Notes: generated by a model from the sequence alone, not told the origin. Positions 8,020 to 18,361 are shown, counted from the stretch's first letter. The stretch is DNA of 64,000 nucleotides from JAFGDI01 sp963667715 (GCA_963667715.1 OY763926.1:186001-250000), one strand, 5' to 3'. Numbers and translations are program-made.

Positions 8020-10683
8020 ATGAAGCAATTTATAATCAGGTCCGTTCTAGTACTAATCACTATGAGTACCGCACTAAATGCCGCCACTAAGGTCAATGGC
8101 AAATGGCTCGATACCAGCCTCTCATTTGAAGAACGCTCCTGGGCACTCGTTGACGAGATGACCCTCCAGGAAAAAGTCGGCCAGATGATGAACACCGCTC
8201 CAGCTATCGAAAGACTCAATATCCCTTCTTACGACTGGTGGAACGAAGCTCTTCACGGCGTCGCTCGCAGCGGCTACGCAACTGTCTTCCCACAGGCCAT
8301 CGGCATGGCCGCCACCTTTGACACCGACCTAATGTACAAAACAGCTGACGTTATCAGCACCGAAGCTCGGGCAAAATATCATCAGCGGATGAGAGAACGC
8401 GGCTATACTAGTATCTATTATGGCCTCACATATTGGTCGCCCAACATAAATATCTTCCGCGACCCACGCTGGGGCAGGGGCCAGGAAACCTACGGCGAAG
8501 ACCCATACCTCACCGGCCAGATGGGTATGCAATTCGTCAAAGGCCTACAGGGCTCCGATCCAAAATATTTCAAAGTCGTTGCAACCCCCAAACATTACGC
8601 CGTCCATAATGGCCCTGAACCAGAACGACACCGCTTCAATGCGATCGCAAGCAAACGCGACCTGTACGAAACTTATCTACCCGCTTTTGAAGATCTCATC
8701 GTAAAGGCCAAAGCTTATTCCATCATGGGCGCCTATAACCGCGTCGACGGCGAATCAGCCTCCGCTAGTTACATGCTCCTAGAAGATATTCTAAGAAACA
8801 AGTGGGGCTTTGAAGGTTACGTCGTCTCCGATTGTGGTGCTATTGGCGATATCTGGCAGCATCATAAGATCGCTGCCACCGCCGAAGAAGCCGCCGCTCT
8901 CGGTGCCAGACGCGGCTGCGACCTAAACTGCGGTGTCACCTATCGTGCTCTTATCCGTGCCATCGATGAAGGCATTATCGACGAAGCTGAGATCGACCTG
9001 AATATTTACCGTCTAATTCTCGCCAAGATGAAGCTCGGTATGTTCGATCCCGACGACATGGTCGCCTATAGCAAAATCCCATACTCAGCAAACGATACCG
9101 ACTCCAATAGCAAAGTCTCGTTAGAGATGGCCCGCGAAAGTGTCGTTCTACTTAAAAACGCCAACCAGACTCTCCCGCTCGATAAGAACAAAATAAAAAC
9201 TATCGCCGTCGTCGGTCCAAACGCCGACAATATCGACTCTCTTGTCGGAAACTATAACGGCACTCCGTCAAATCCAATTACCGTACTCAAAGGCATCCAG
9301 TCTGCTCTCGGTGATAATGTAAATGTCATTTACTTACCCGGCAGCGAGCTCGCCCAGGGCTTTATCGATACCGAAAATCCCGGCATCACCGCTCCCGAGT
9401 ACACCAACGACAAGGGCGAAAAAGGACTGACCGCTCAATACTTCAATAATCGCGAGCTAAACGGAACACCAGTTCTCACTCGCACTGAAGACCATATCGA
9501 CTATCGCTGGGATGAAGCTTCTCCAACCGAAAAGGAACTTGCCCAGGGCATCATCACCCCAGAGCACACTGTTAATAAAGATAACTTCTCTATCAGATGG
9601 ACTGGCAAACTCGCCGGCCCAGCCGACCCCGACAGTAAGCTGGTAATGTGCAGTGACGATGGCTGCCGTGTTTTCATCGACGGCCAAAAAGTGCTCGAAG
9701 ACTGGACCAGCCACGCAACTACCTACTACGAAATAAACCATAACTTCGAACCCGGCAAACAATACGACCTCAAGATCGAATATTTCGAAGGACAGGCTCA
9801 GGCACGAGTCGCCTTTGGCTGGAAAGCAGCTTCAGACAGCCCCGACGGCATGATGGCAAAGGCTAATGCCGCCGCAGAAAAAGCCGATGTGATTGTTGTA
9901 GTAGGGGGGCTAACCGCAAAGCTTGAAGGCGAGGAGATGCTCGTCAACTATCCTGGCTTTAAAGGTGGCGACCGAACTGATATTTCATTACCACAGCCGC
10001 AGCTGGAACTTCTAAAGGCCATGCAAAAAACTGGCAAGCCGGTTGTATTCGTTATGCTTACTGGCTCCGCTATCGCCTGCCCATGGGCCCAGGACAATAT
10101 CCCAGCTATCCTCTGCGGCTGGTACCCCGGCCAAAATGGCGGTCAGGCTATCGCCGATATTATCTTCGGCGACTATAACCCCGCCGGCCGACTACCTGTT
10201 ACTTTCTATCGTTCAACCGATCAGCTCGGCGAATTCGACGACTATAACATGGACGGTAAAACCTACAGATACTTCAAAGGCAAACCGCTCTACGCTTTCG
10301 GTTACGGCCTAAGCTATAGCACCTTTAAATATTCCGATCTGAAAGTTAACAAGAAAAAGGCTCGCCCCGGCGACACTATCAAGCTCAGCTTCAAGGTTAC
10401 CAACACCAGCTCCCGCTCCGGCGACGAAGTTGTTCAGCTATACATCTCCGATCTCGACTCTGAACTCGCTATGCCAGTCAAACAGCTCAGAAAATTCCAA
10501 CGCCTGCACCTGAAAGCCGGCGAAACGAAAAAGGTTAACATGACCATCAAGCCAATCGATGACATGCGATACTACGAGCCAAGATTAGAAAGCTACACCG
10601 TCGAACCCGGCGAATTCGAACTGCAGATCGGTTCAGCCTCAGACAATATAAAACTTAAATACACCATCCAAATAAAAAACTAA
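8020..10683 (+). CDS. Glycoside hydrolase family 3 beta-glucosidase / beta-xylosidase with PA14 insert
   Basis: An 887-residue secreted enzyme that releases terminal beta-linked sugars from oligosaccharides. It has a signal peptide (about 1-22), a GH3 N-terminal TIM barrel with DWWNEALHGVAR, the substrate-binding KHYAVHNGPEPERH and the nucleophile Asp in VVSDCGAI (about residue 271). The GH3 C-terminal sandwich is interrupted by a PA14 domain (about 470-605, AQYFNNRELNG...DDGCRVFIDGQ), and a fibronectin III-like domain closes the protein (about 775-880). The DWWNEALHG motif resembles bacterial beta-xylosidases more than classical beta-glucosidases, so the sugar specificity is open. The start is supported by GAGGAAA 8 bases upstream. 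It lies with a GH105 gene downstream, consistent with plant or algal polysaccharide use, but the gap argues against one operon. Confidence 0.93.
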   Translation: MKQFIIRSVLVLITMSTALNAATKVNGKWLDTSLSFEERSWALVDEMTLQEKVGQMMNTAPAIERLNIPSYDWWNEALHGVARSGYATVFPQAIGMAATFDTDLMYKTADVISTEARAKYHQRMRERGYTSIYYGLTYWSPNINIFRDPRWGRGQETYGEDPYLTGQMGMQFVKGLQGSDPKYFKVVATPKHYAVHNGPEPERHRFNAIASKRDLYETYLPAFEDLIVKAKAYSIMGAYNRVDGESASASYMLLEDILRNKWGFEGYVVSDCGAIGDIWQHHKIAATAEEAAALGARRGCDLNCGVTYRALIRAIDEGIIDEAEIDLNIYRLILAKMKLGMFDPDDMVAYSKIPYSANDTDSNSKVSLEMARESVVLLKNANQTLPLDKNKIKTIAVVGPNADNIDSLVGNYNGTPSNPITVLKGIQSALGDNVNVIYLPGSELAQGFIDTENPGITAPEYTNDKGEKGLTAQYFNNRELNGTPVLTRTEDHIDYRWDEASPTEKELAQGIITPEHTVNKDNFSIRWTGKLAGPADPDSKLVMCSDDGCRVFIDGQKVLEDWTSHATTYYEINHNFEPGKQYDLKIEYFEGQAQARVAFGWKAASDSPDGMMAKANAAAEKADVIVVVGGLTAKLEGEEMLVNYPGFKGGDRTDISLPQPQLELLKAMQKTGKPVVFVMLTGSAIACPWAQDNIPAILCGWYPGQNGGQAIADIIFGDYNPAGRLPVTFYRSTDQLGEFDDYNMDGKTYRYFKGKPLYAFGYGLSYSTFKYSDLKVNKKKARPGDTIKLSFKVTNTSSRSGDEVVQLYISDLDSELAMPVKQLRKFQRLHLKAGETKKVNMTIKPIDDMRYYEPRLESYTVEPGEFELQIGSASDNIKLKYTIQIKN

Positions 10684-10693
10684 ACTCAACCCA

Positions 10694-10718
10694 GTAGAGA
10701 CGCAACACCTTGCGTCTC
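10694..10718. repeat. GAGACG hairpin
   Basis: GTAGAGACGCAACACCTTGC..., a copy of the GTAG-headed palindrome that starts 11 bases after the GH3 stop codon. Confidence 0.75.
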
Positions 10719-10724
10719 CTCCCT

Positions 10725-10772
10725 AAAGGTAGTACAAGCCCCGATACATATCGAGCCCTGTACTACCTTTTC
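10725..10772 (+). terminator. Terminator-like GTAG hairpin
   Basis: Perfect 12-bp stem AAAGGTAGTACA/TGTACTACCTTT enclosing CCGATACATATCG, followed by T and a pyrimidine run. It contains GTAG and resembles the CAAGC-type hairpins seen elsewhere, so it may be a repeat that acts as a terminator for the GH3 gene. Confidence 0.6.
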
Positions 10773-10779
10773 TCTTATC

Positions 10780-11470
10780 AAAAAAAAATGTGCAGCACCA
10801 GAAAAAAACATACCCCTCTCATTTCTAACCCCATCAAATTCAACATCCTTACATTTAACTCATATTATTATTTACCTTCCCTCTGCACCTTCGCAATTCT
10901 GCGAAAACCAACTCTTCTTCTTCTCCCCTTTGCGGGTGCAAAGCACCTTGCGCCTTTGCGTGACCCCCTCTTAATTTCTTACTTTTCCCCTCTGCGTCCT
11001 CTGTGCCCTCTGTGGTTTACAAAAAATCTTCTCAATGCCAACATATCAAACCAAATCACAAATTCCAATCCACCCCCAGTCGCCAACCAACTCTTTGCGT
11101 CTTCGCGCCCTTGCGTTAAACTCTTAATCCTCTTCATAATCATTCTCCCTCTTAAATCTGCGTTAATTAATCAACCAGCAGTTCGCGGCAGCGAACCCCT
11201 TTCAGTAAATCTGTGGATAAAAAAACTTCCCCCGCCCCCTGGGAATGTAAAACACCATCAACCGCCATTACCCTACCCACAATCTAGCGAAAAAATCCAG
11301 CCCGTACTCGGGCGGTTATCCTGTCTATAAAAAACATCACCATAAAAAAACTGTGCACTTACAACTTCGCACATATTTAAAACTTTTCTATTCCATTATC
11401 CACCAATTTTTACTAGAATACCCCCAATTAGTTATTTCCATATATTAAAATATAGTTCCATATATGAAAT
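10780..11470 (-). repeat. Intergenic module mosaic (reverse orientation)
   Basis: No gene is supported. The complementary strand carries the recurrent modules: GCGCAGAGG (about 10870), the GGTGCTTTGCACC module (about 10930), CACAGAGGGCACAGAG (about 11000), the ACGCAAAG run (about 11095), the TTCGC module (about 11155-11222, with a perfect TTATCCACA) and the GGATAACCG module (about 11276-11326). The last 100 bases before the GH105 gene are AT-rich and may hold its promoter. Confidence 0.75.
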
Positions 11471-11483
11471 CGGAGGTACTGCA

Positions 11484-12560
11484 ATGAACGCAATGAAGAT
11501 TTTGTTACTATCTATGCTAGTATTTGTTTCTGGCTGTGTAACTGCACCTGAACTCACCACAAACGACAAAGATAACATCGATAAGTACGGTAAACTTGTC
11601 GTAAAGAACCTCATAAATAGGGATTTTATGCTCTACCGTGGCGGTAAAGGCCTACATTATGCCGAAGCTTGTGCTGCTCTGGGTGCTCTCCGCTTTTCTG
11701 AGGTTACCGACAATAAAGCTGATATCGAGCTGATTGTTAAACGCTATGCCGGGTTCCTTACCGAATCTGATAAGCTTATCGACCGCGTTCAGCACGTTGA
11801 CCATAACGTTATGGGGATCGTTCCATTACAGATTTACCTCACTACCGGCGATCAACGCTATAAAAAGATGGGTCTGACATTTGCCGACACCCAATGGGAA
11901 AAGGAGATCGAAAACGACCTTACCAGCCAGACTCGCTGGTGGATTGACGATATGTACATGATCGGCAGCCTACAAATGCAAGCTTACCGTGCCACCGGCG
12001 ACGCCAAATACGCCGACCGCGCTGCTCGCCAGATTCACGCATACATCGACCGCCTACAGCAGCCTAACGGCCTATTCTTCCACGGGCCAAAGTTCCCTCA
12101 CCATTGGGGTAGGGGCAACGGCTGGGTCGCAGCTTCTATGGCCGAGATACTAAAGGACCTGCCAAAAGATAATAAACATTACAATGCTATCCTAAAAAGC
12201 TATAAACTCATGATGGCTTCACTGCTTAAGTATCAGTCAGATAACGGCTTATGGCGCCAGCTACTCGATAATCAGTTCTCGTGGACCGAAACTTCATGCT
12301 CGGCCATGTTCGCCTATGCTATGGCTGTTGGTGTCGATAACGGCTTACTGGACAATAACTTATATGCCCCAGCCGTTAATAAGGCGTTCAGAGCTCTATG
12401 CTGGAGTATCAACCGCGACGGCAGAATCCGTGACGTTTGCGAAGGCACAGGCCAGACTGACGATGTAGAATTCTACCTCAACCGCAGACGCATCACCGGC
12501 GACTTCCACGGCCAGGCGCCATTCCTATGGCTTGCCGCTGAACTGGCACAAAGACAATAA
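11484..12560 (+). CDS. GH105 unsaturated rhamnogalacturonyl/glucuronyl hydrolase, lipoprotein
   Basis: A 358-residue lipoprotein (lipobox LVFVSGC). The mature part is an (alpha/alpha)6 barrel with family 105 motifs: WWIDDMYM with the catalytic Asp at about 155, HHWGRGNGWVAA, and near the end GDFHGQAPFLW. Enzymes of this family (YteR/YesR type) remove the unsaturated uronic acid that polysaccharide lyases leave on pectin or ulvan fragments. GGAGGT ends 6 bases before the chosen ATG. A second ATG three codons later is possible. A terminator follows 43 bases after the stop, and no partner lyase is visible here. Confidence 0.88.
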   Translation: MNAMKILLLSMLVFVSGCVTAPELTTNDKDNIDKYGKLVVKNLINRDFMLYRGGKGLHYAEACAALGALRFSEVTDNKADIELIVKRYAGFLTESDKLIDRVQHVDHNVMGIVPLQIYLTTGDQRYKKMGLTFADTQWEKEIENDLTSQTRWWIDDMYMIGSLQMQAYRATGDAKYADRAARQIHAYIDRLQQPNGLFFHGPKFPHHWGRGNGWVAASMAEILKDLPKDNKHYNAILKSYKLMMASLLKYQSDNGLWRQLLDNQFSWTETSCSAMFAYAMAVGVDNGLLDNNLYAPAVNKAFRALCWSINRDGRIRDVCEGTGQTDDVEFYLNRRRITGDFHGQAPFLWLAAELAQRQ

Positions 12561-12603
12561 TAATTTCCATTTAATACATCAATAACGATCTCATTTCAAA
12601 CCA

Positions 12604-12639
12604 GGGAGTACCGGCCAAAACCGATACTCCCATTTTTTT
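12604..12639 (+). terminator. Rho-independent terminator
   Basis: Stem GGGAGTACCGG/CCGATACTCCC with one mismatch, then a run of seven T. It ends the GH105 transcript. Confidence 0.85.
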
Positions 12640-12910
12640 ATCATCCTTCCCCAAATATAAATTAGCCTCGCCCGTAGGGCGATACCTTCCCTTACAACCT
12701 TTCTTCCTTACTTCCTTTCAACCTTCTTCAATAAACCATCTCCCACGCCATTCGAGAATAATTACTATTTACAAACTGCCATGTATCCCAACAATCTGTC
12801 GTAAAAATCCAGCCCAATAACATCGAACGGTTATCCTGTCCAAAAAAAATACTTATACCCAGCCTTACCTAACATAATCTCCCTTGCAAATCCCCCAAAA
12901 ACAACAATAA
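12640..12910 (-). repeat. Short intergenic mosaic remnant
   Basis: Holds one GGATAACCG...GGGCTGGATTTTT module on the complementary strand (about 12788-12840) and AT-rich unique sequence. No gene is seen. Confidence 0.6.
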
Positions 12911-12932
12911 TGTAATCGATCATACGATTACA
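12911..12932. promoter_or_regulatory. Perfect inverted repeat, candidate operator of the methyltransferase gene
   Basis: TGTAATCG-6-CGATTACA, an 8-bp perfect palindrome centred about 60 bases upstream of the methyltransferase start. Size and spacing fit a dimeric HTH regulator site. The regulator is unknown. Confidence 0.45.
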
Positions 12933-12981
12933 AAATGTAGAAACCTTTTACCTTTAACTAGTTACCTTTTACCAATAAACA

Positions 12982-13920
12982 ATGCCAAAAGATCAGACAA
13001 ACAGAGCACCACGCAACCGTTCAGTTTTCCTCGACGATTCCGACATCACCCGCCTGCAAAAGCGTATCATAAACCCGGGACAGTCACCTCTTTCTATTAG
13101 CGATATTACCAACCGCACCATCCACGGCGACACTTTCACTATACTCGATCTGTTGCCAGATGCTTCTGTCGATCTACTCATCGCCGACCCGCCATACAAT
13201 CTGACAAAGACCTTCAAGTCAAACTCATTTAAGGCAAGCCAGATGGACATATACCTGCAATGGCTCGATTCCTGGATCGAAAAACTACCAAGAATACTTA
13301 AGCCAAACGCAACCATTTACATCTGCGGCGACTGGCGTTCTTCACCCGCCATCTTCTATTCCCTCCAAAAGTATTTCATTATCCAGAACCGCATAACCTG
13401 GGAACGTGAAAAGGGCCGCGGCTCAAAATCAAACTGGAAAAACGCTCACGAAGATATATGGTTCGCAACCGTCGATAAAGAATACACCTTCAACGTCGAC
13501 GCCGTAAAGCTCAGACGCAAGGTCATCGCTCCATATAAAGTCGACGGCCAACCTAAAGACTGGACCGAATCTGAATCTGGCAACTTCAGACTCACTCACC
13601 CTTCGAACATGTTCACCGATCTGAGTGTACCGTTCTGGTCAATGCCGGAAAACACCGAGCATCCAACCCAGAAGCCTGAGAAGCTCATCGCAAAACTCAT
13701 TCTCGCCAGCAGTAACCCCGGCGACATGGTCTTCGATCCTTTCCTCGGCTCCGGCACAACGTCTGTCACCGCCAGGAAACTAGACCGAAACTTCTTCGGG
13801 ATCGAAGCCGACAAAACGTTCTGCCTACTCGCCGAAAAAAGACTAGAACTTGCCAACTCCAACAAAACCATACAAGGCTACCACAACAACCAATTCTGGG
13901 AAAGAAACGCCAAACCCTAA
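12982..13920 (+). CDS. Orphan site-specific DNA methyltransferase (N6-adenine/N4-cytosine, beta class)
   Basis: A 312-residue S-adenosylmethionine-dependent DNA methyltransferase. The catalytic motif IV ADPPYNL (about 68-74) comes before the SAM-binding motif I FDPFLGSGTT (about 250), the order of the beta class. The EHPTQKPEKL segment precedes motif I, as in M.HinfI/CcrM relatives. DPPY usually marks N6-adenine methylation, but N4-cytosine is not excluded. No restriction endonuclease gene is adjacent, so this is probably a solitary regulatory methyltransferase or a domesticated remnant. There is no good ribosome-binding site before the ATG. A palindrome at 12911-12932 may control it. Confidence 0.88.
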   Translation: MPKDQTNRAPRNRSVFLDDSDITRLQKRIINPGQSPLSISDITNRTIHGDTFTILDLLPDASVDLLIADPPYNLTKTFKSNSFKASQMDIYLQWLDSWIEKLPRILKPNATIYICGDWRSSPAIFYSLQKYFIIQNRITWEREKGRGSKSNWKNAHEDIWFATVDKEYTFNVDAVKLRRKVIAPYKVDGQPKDWTESESGNFRLTHPSNMFTDLSVPFWSMPENTEHPTQKPEKLIAKLILASSNPGDMVFDPFLGSGTTSVTARKLDRNFFGIEADKTFCLLAEKRLELANSNKTIQGYHNNQFWERNAKP

Positions 13921-14580
13921 CCAGTATCCCCCCAACACCCGCACTCTCCAACCATCCCTCCCGTACAAGAGTTCCGGCCTTTCCCGATACACATCGGGAC
14001 TTGTGATTCTTGGTATAACTTTGCCAACCAACTCACAAACTCCCCAACACTACACTCCTCCAACCAACTCTTTGCGTCTTCGCGTCCTTGCGTTAAACTT
14101 ATTATTAATTTTTCTTCCCTCTGCTTCTTCCTATCCTAATAATCCTATCATCCTAGCAATTATTTTTCTTCTTTAGCGTGTGCGAAGCACCTAGCGTCTT
14201 TGCGTGAACCTCTTTTTAATTTCTTACTCTTACTCCTCTGCGTCCTTGCGTTAAAACTCTTAAATTCTCTTCTTAAATTATTCTCTCTATTAAATCTGTG
14301 TTAATTAATCAACCAGCAGTTCGCGGCAGCGAACCCCTTAAAAAAAAACCGTGGATAAAACATCTTCTCCTCCCCCGAAGTCCAGGAAGGCCTAACATTA
14401 CCAAACATATTTCAACCAAACATAATCTGTCGAACAATCCAGCCCGTACTCGGGCGGGTATCCTGTCTAAAAAAATACGTCATCATCTGACAACTTTCCA
14501 CTTCGCACTTTCCCCTTGTATTCCCTACCCAATTTATATATCATAAATTCATAGCATTCGAGCTTATTTCTTGTTACTTT
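13921..14580 (-). repeat. Intergenic module mosaic (reverse orientation)
   Basis: No gene is supported. The complementary strand reads GAATCACAAGTCCCGATGTG...CCGGAACTCTTG (about 13970-14010), the ACGCAAAG run (about 14065), the GGATGATAGGATTATTAGG module (about 14140), a degenerate GGTGCTTCGCAC module (about 14180), the TTCGC module (about 14285-14358) and GGATAACC...CGGGCTGGATT (about 14425-14470). Confidence 0.75.
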
Positions 14581-14610
14581 ATACTTAACAATTTATTCTG
14601 GGAGAATAAA

Positions 14611-17600
14611 ATGAAAAAGAACTCTACTGCAATTATCGCTTTATCTATCTTATCGTTATTTATCATTACAACCCTAACCCCGTCTCTCGCTATCGCCGAC
14701 CCCGACACACCCGTCACCTTCACCGACCAAACCCTAAAGTCCGCCGTCGAAACCCAGCTCGGCGTCACCAACCCAACCGAAAGTGATATGCTAGCTCTAA
14801 ATTCCCTTTTTATAGACTATACCGGTATCACCAACCTAACCGGCCTTGAATTCGCCCATAATCTTAACCAACTTTACACTGCTGGCAACCAGATATCCGA
14901 TCTTACCCCGCTCACCAACCTTACCAGCCTGCAATATCTAAACCTTAACAATAACAACATTACCAACATAGCCCCTCTGTCAAACCTAACTGAGCTAATA
15001 TCTTTAAATATCAGCTGCAGCCGGATAACAGACTTCTCACCTATCACCCAACTCACAAAACTAAATATTCTCGAATGCTGGTCCGCTGACCTTTACGATA
15101 TCTCTTTCCTGCATAATCTTACCAGCCTTTACTCCCTGAATATTAATTATAATAGCGTATCCAGCCTCACTCCACTTACCAATCTCACCCAGCTAAATAC
15201 CTTAAACGCTACTGACAATAACATTACTGATATTTCACCCATTTTGTCACTAACAAATCTAAGCCATCTGACTTTAGGCTATAACCCAATAACAAACATC
15301 ACTCTCATATCTTCCCTTACCAACCTTAACTATATTGAACTTATGTCCTGCGGCATTACCGACCTGGCCTTTCTATCTGGCCTTACTAACCTCACCCAAA
15401 TCAATATAGGTTACAATAATATTGCCGACTTCTCACCTATATCTACATTACCTGACCTTTATAGCGTCAACTTCTTTGGCTGCTCACTCTCAAATCTCGA
15501 TTTCCTTGCTGACTTTACTTTCCTGACCGCCATCACACTTTCCAACAACCCTGAGATTACAGACTATTCTATTTTGGCAAGCTTTCCTAACCTGTATGAC
15601 CTAAGTTTATACAACAATCATATTGAAGACATTTCTTTTGTCTCCTCTATCCCGAATCTTACTTTTCTAAATATTAGTGATAATAATATTCATTCTCTCG
15701 CTCCTCTTGCCACTCTAACCAACTTACAATATGTCACCATATATAATAACCCACTTTACTGTAGTTCTGTCGATATCGATGTACCGCTTATCCTGGCCAA
15801 CAACCCCAGACTTTATAGTTTCTATTATGGTAATTACTGTATTGAAGAATGCACCGACCCCGTACCAGTTATCTTTAATGACCCAATCCTAAAAACCGCA
15901 GTTGAAGATGAGCTCGGCATAACCGACCCAACCTCCTGTGATATGGTCAATTTAAACTATCTCCATCTCAGCGACCTGGGCATCTCAGACCTCACCGGCC
16001 TCGAGTACGCTGAAAACCTGCAAACGCTATATCTATCCAGCAATAATATTACTGACCTTTCACCTCTTGCTCTACTGGTCAATCTGAGCTATCTTAGCTT
16101 GAGCTATAACAATATCTCTGACCTTTCGCCTTTGACAGACCTTACCGAGCTAACCAGTCTCTACTTATATTCAAACAATATCTCCAACCTTGAATCTCTG
16201 CTCTCTCTTACCAATCTCTATAATCTCGGTCTCTCCCAAAACCCGCTAACCTGCTTCACTGTAGATAACCATATCCCCATTATTTACGCTAATAACGAAA
16301 GTATAACCATAAACTACGACAGCTTCTGTATTCCAGATTGCGACAGTACTACTCCGGTAGTATTTACCGACCCAGTCTTAAAAGCAGCAGTCGAAACCCA
16401 GCTCGGCGTCACCGACCCCACACCCTGCGATATGCTCCAACTAAGATATCTATCTGCCAGATACGACAGCATAACAAGCCTCGACGGCCTGCAATATGCC
16501 CTCGGTTTACAAACTCTATATATTGACAATAACGATATAGCAGACATATCGCCACTAGCTGCTCTAGAAAATCTTGAAACTCTTGACCTGAGTTATAATG
16601 ACATTGCTAACCCAGAACTTGTAGCTAATCTAACTAAACTTACCAGCCTGAGCCTTAACGGCTTATATATCTCAAATATAGATTTCCTCGCCGGTATGGA
16701 CCAGCTCGACTATCTATACCTTACCAGCAACCTTATAACTGACTTCTCTGTCATTCCTACACTAACAAATCTCAGGTATCTCGGGCTCTCTAATAATAAT
16801 ATCTCTAACATAAGCTTCTTAACCGGTATGCATCTCAGAAGCCTCACTGTCAATAGCAATCAGATCACAGACTTCTCGCCGCTATACTCAATGGCCAGTC
16901 TCGAAGCTCTGTATATTGCAAATAATAATATCATAAACATTAACTTCTTATCAAACTTCACTCAGCTCCTAACTCTCAACCTTTCGTACAATGATAATAT
17001 TGCAGACTATTCAATCTTGCAGTCTCTCCCGGCACTTAGTGATCTTTACATGTCGAACTGCGACCTAACCGATATTAGTTTCCTTTCGCCAATAACAACT
17101 ATCCAGTCTTTATATATGCAGGAGAACCAGATAGCCGATATCACTTCGCTTGCCAACCTTACCAATCTGGTCGCTATAAACTTTCGCCAAAATGATATCA
17201 ATGACCTTACCCCGCTTACCTCGCTTACTAACCTGCAATATATAAATCTGTTGAACAATCCAATTTTCTGCTCTTCTGTTCACGACCTTATCCCGATCAT
17301 AAAAGACAATAACCCAAATTATAGCTACTTCTATTATAGTACCGGCTGCACTCCCGACTGCCATGATCCGGTACCTGTTATCTTTAATGACCCAATCCTA
17401 AAAACCGCGGTTGAAGATAAGCTCGGTATAACCGACCCAACTTCCTGCGACATGCTTGAGCTTACTTTCCTCGATATCTCCGGCTACGGCATTACCGATC
17501 TCACCGGCCTCGAATACGCCGAACTGCTTTACGAGCTTTATATGGCGGCCAATAGTATTACAGACCTTACTCCTATTACCGATCTCGAAAGTATACAATA

Positions 17601-18354
17601 CCTCGATCTGCAGTTTAATCAGATTACCGACCTTTCGCCATTAACATCACTCACAAATCTAGCTTACCTCAGCACTTTAAATAACCCAATTTCCTGCGAG
17701 TCGCTTGATAACGATATCCCAACCATACTCATAAATAATACAGGATTTTTCTACTTTGAGTATGACCACTTCTGTGTGGGCGATTGCACCGATCCCGTTC
17801 CAGTCGTTTTCAACGATCCAATTCTAAAAGAAGCCGTGGAACTTACCCTGAACGTAACCGACCCAACCAACTGTGACATGTTATACCTTCAGTATCTTGA
17901 TATCTATTATGCCGGCATAGCCGACCTCACCGGTCTTGAGTACGCTCCGAATCTCCAGACTCTATACGCCTCTGGTAACTATATCTCAGACCTGTCCCCG
18001 CTCTCCGAACTGTCAATGCTCGATACTCTTTATCTAAACGAAAATCAGATAACAGACATTTCACCACTGACATCGCTTACTAACCTATACTACCTGAACC
18101 TGCTCGGCAATACCCTGACTTGTGAAAGCTTCAATAACGACCTGCCGATCATTACTGCCAATAATATTGATCTATATATGGAGTACGATGAAACCTGCCA
18201 GCCTGCCGCCACTATAACCGATCTGGCAAACATGGCCGCCTTCTGGCTCACCGATTGCGAATCCAACCCAACCTGCCTCGACTGCGACCTGGCCCCCGAC
18301 GGCACAATAAACATCCAGGACTTCGCAACCCTCGCCCAAAACTGGCTCCAATAA
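14611..18354 (+). CDS. Internalin-like leucine-rich-repeat surface protein with dockerin-like C-terminus (copy 1)
   Basis: A 1247-residue secreted protein made almost wholly of 22-residue internalin-type LRRs (consensus LtnLtnLtxLxLsxNxItDisp). A signal peptide covers about 1-30. Five blocks each open with a non-LRR cap of the type PVxFxDPxLKxAVExxLGxTDPTxCDM, at about residues 31, 415, 579, 917 and 1060. The caps of blocks 2 and 4 are almost identical, which points to internal duplication. The last about 48 residues form a dockerin-like domain (DLANMAAFWL..., DGTINIQDFATLAQNWL). A protein-binding surface role is likely, but the ligand is unknown. GGGAGAA precedes the ATG. The inverted paralogue at 44973-47060 shares the same 5' leader, C-terminus, terminator and hairpins. 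Confidence 0.88.
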   Translation: MKKNSTAIIALSILSLFIITTLTPSLAIADPDTPVTFTDQTLKSAVETQLGVTNPTESDMLALNSLFIDYTGITNLTGLEFAHNLNQLYTAGNQISDLTPLTNLTSLQYLNLNNNNITNIAPLSNLTELISLNISCSRITDFSPITQLTKLNILECWSADLYDISFLHNLTSLYSLNINYNSVSSLTPLTNLTQLNTLNATDNNITDISPILSLTNLSHLTLGYNPITNITLISSLTNLNYIELMSCGITDLAFLSGLTNLTQINIGYNNIADFSPISTLPDLYSVNFFGCSLSNLDFLADFTFLTAITLSNNPEITDYSILASFPNLYDLSLYNNHIEDISFVSSIPNLTFLNISDNNIHSLAPLATLTNLQYVTIYNNPLYCSSVDIDVPLILANNPRLYSFYYGNYCIEECTDPVPVIFNDPILKTAVEDELGITDPTSCDMVNLNYLHLSDLGISDLTGLEYAENLQTLYLSSNNITDLSPLALLVNLSYLSLSYNNISDLSPLTDLTELTSLYLYSNNISNLESLLSLTNLYNLGLSQNPLTCFTVDNHIPIIYANNESITINYDSFCIPDCDSTTPVVFTDPVLKAAVETQLGVTDPTPCDMLQLRYLSARYDSITSLDGLQYALGLQTLYIDNNDIADISPLAALENLETLDLSYNDIANPELVANLTKLTSLSLNGLYISNIDFLAGMDQLDYLYLTSNLITDFSVIPTLTNLRYLGLSNNNISNISFLTGMHLRSLTVNSNQITDFSPLYSMASLEALYIANNNIININFLSNFTQLLTLNLSYNDNIADYSILQSLPALSDLYMSNCDLTDISFLSPITTIQSLYMQENQIADITSLANLTNLVAINFRQNDINDLTPLTSLTNLQYINLLNNPIFCSSVHDLIPIIKDNNPNYSYFYYSTGCTPDCHDPVPVIFNDPILKTAVEDKLGITDPTSCDMLELTFLDISGYGITDLTGLEYAELLYELYMAANSITDLTPITDLESIQYLDLQFNQITDLSPLTSLTNLAYLSTLNNPISCESLDNDIPTILINNTGFFYFEYDHFCVGDCTDPVPVVFNDPILKEAVELTLNVTDPTNCDMLYLQYLDIYYAGIADLTGLEYAPNLQTLYASGNYISDLSPLSELSMLDTLYLNENQITDISPLTSLTNLYYLNLLGNTLTCESFNNDLPIITANNIDLYMEYDETCQPAATITDLANMAAFWLTDCESNPTCLDCDLAPDGTINIQDFATLAQNWLQ

Positions 18355-18361
18355 AACACAT

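Noticed and set aside
10710..11330. 206-codon open frame between GH3 and GH105
   Set aside because: It is a translation of the intergenic repeat modules; similar frames appear wherever the modules occur (for example 18255-18875 and 32013-32411).
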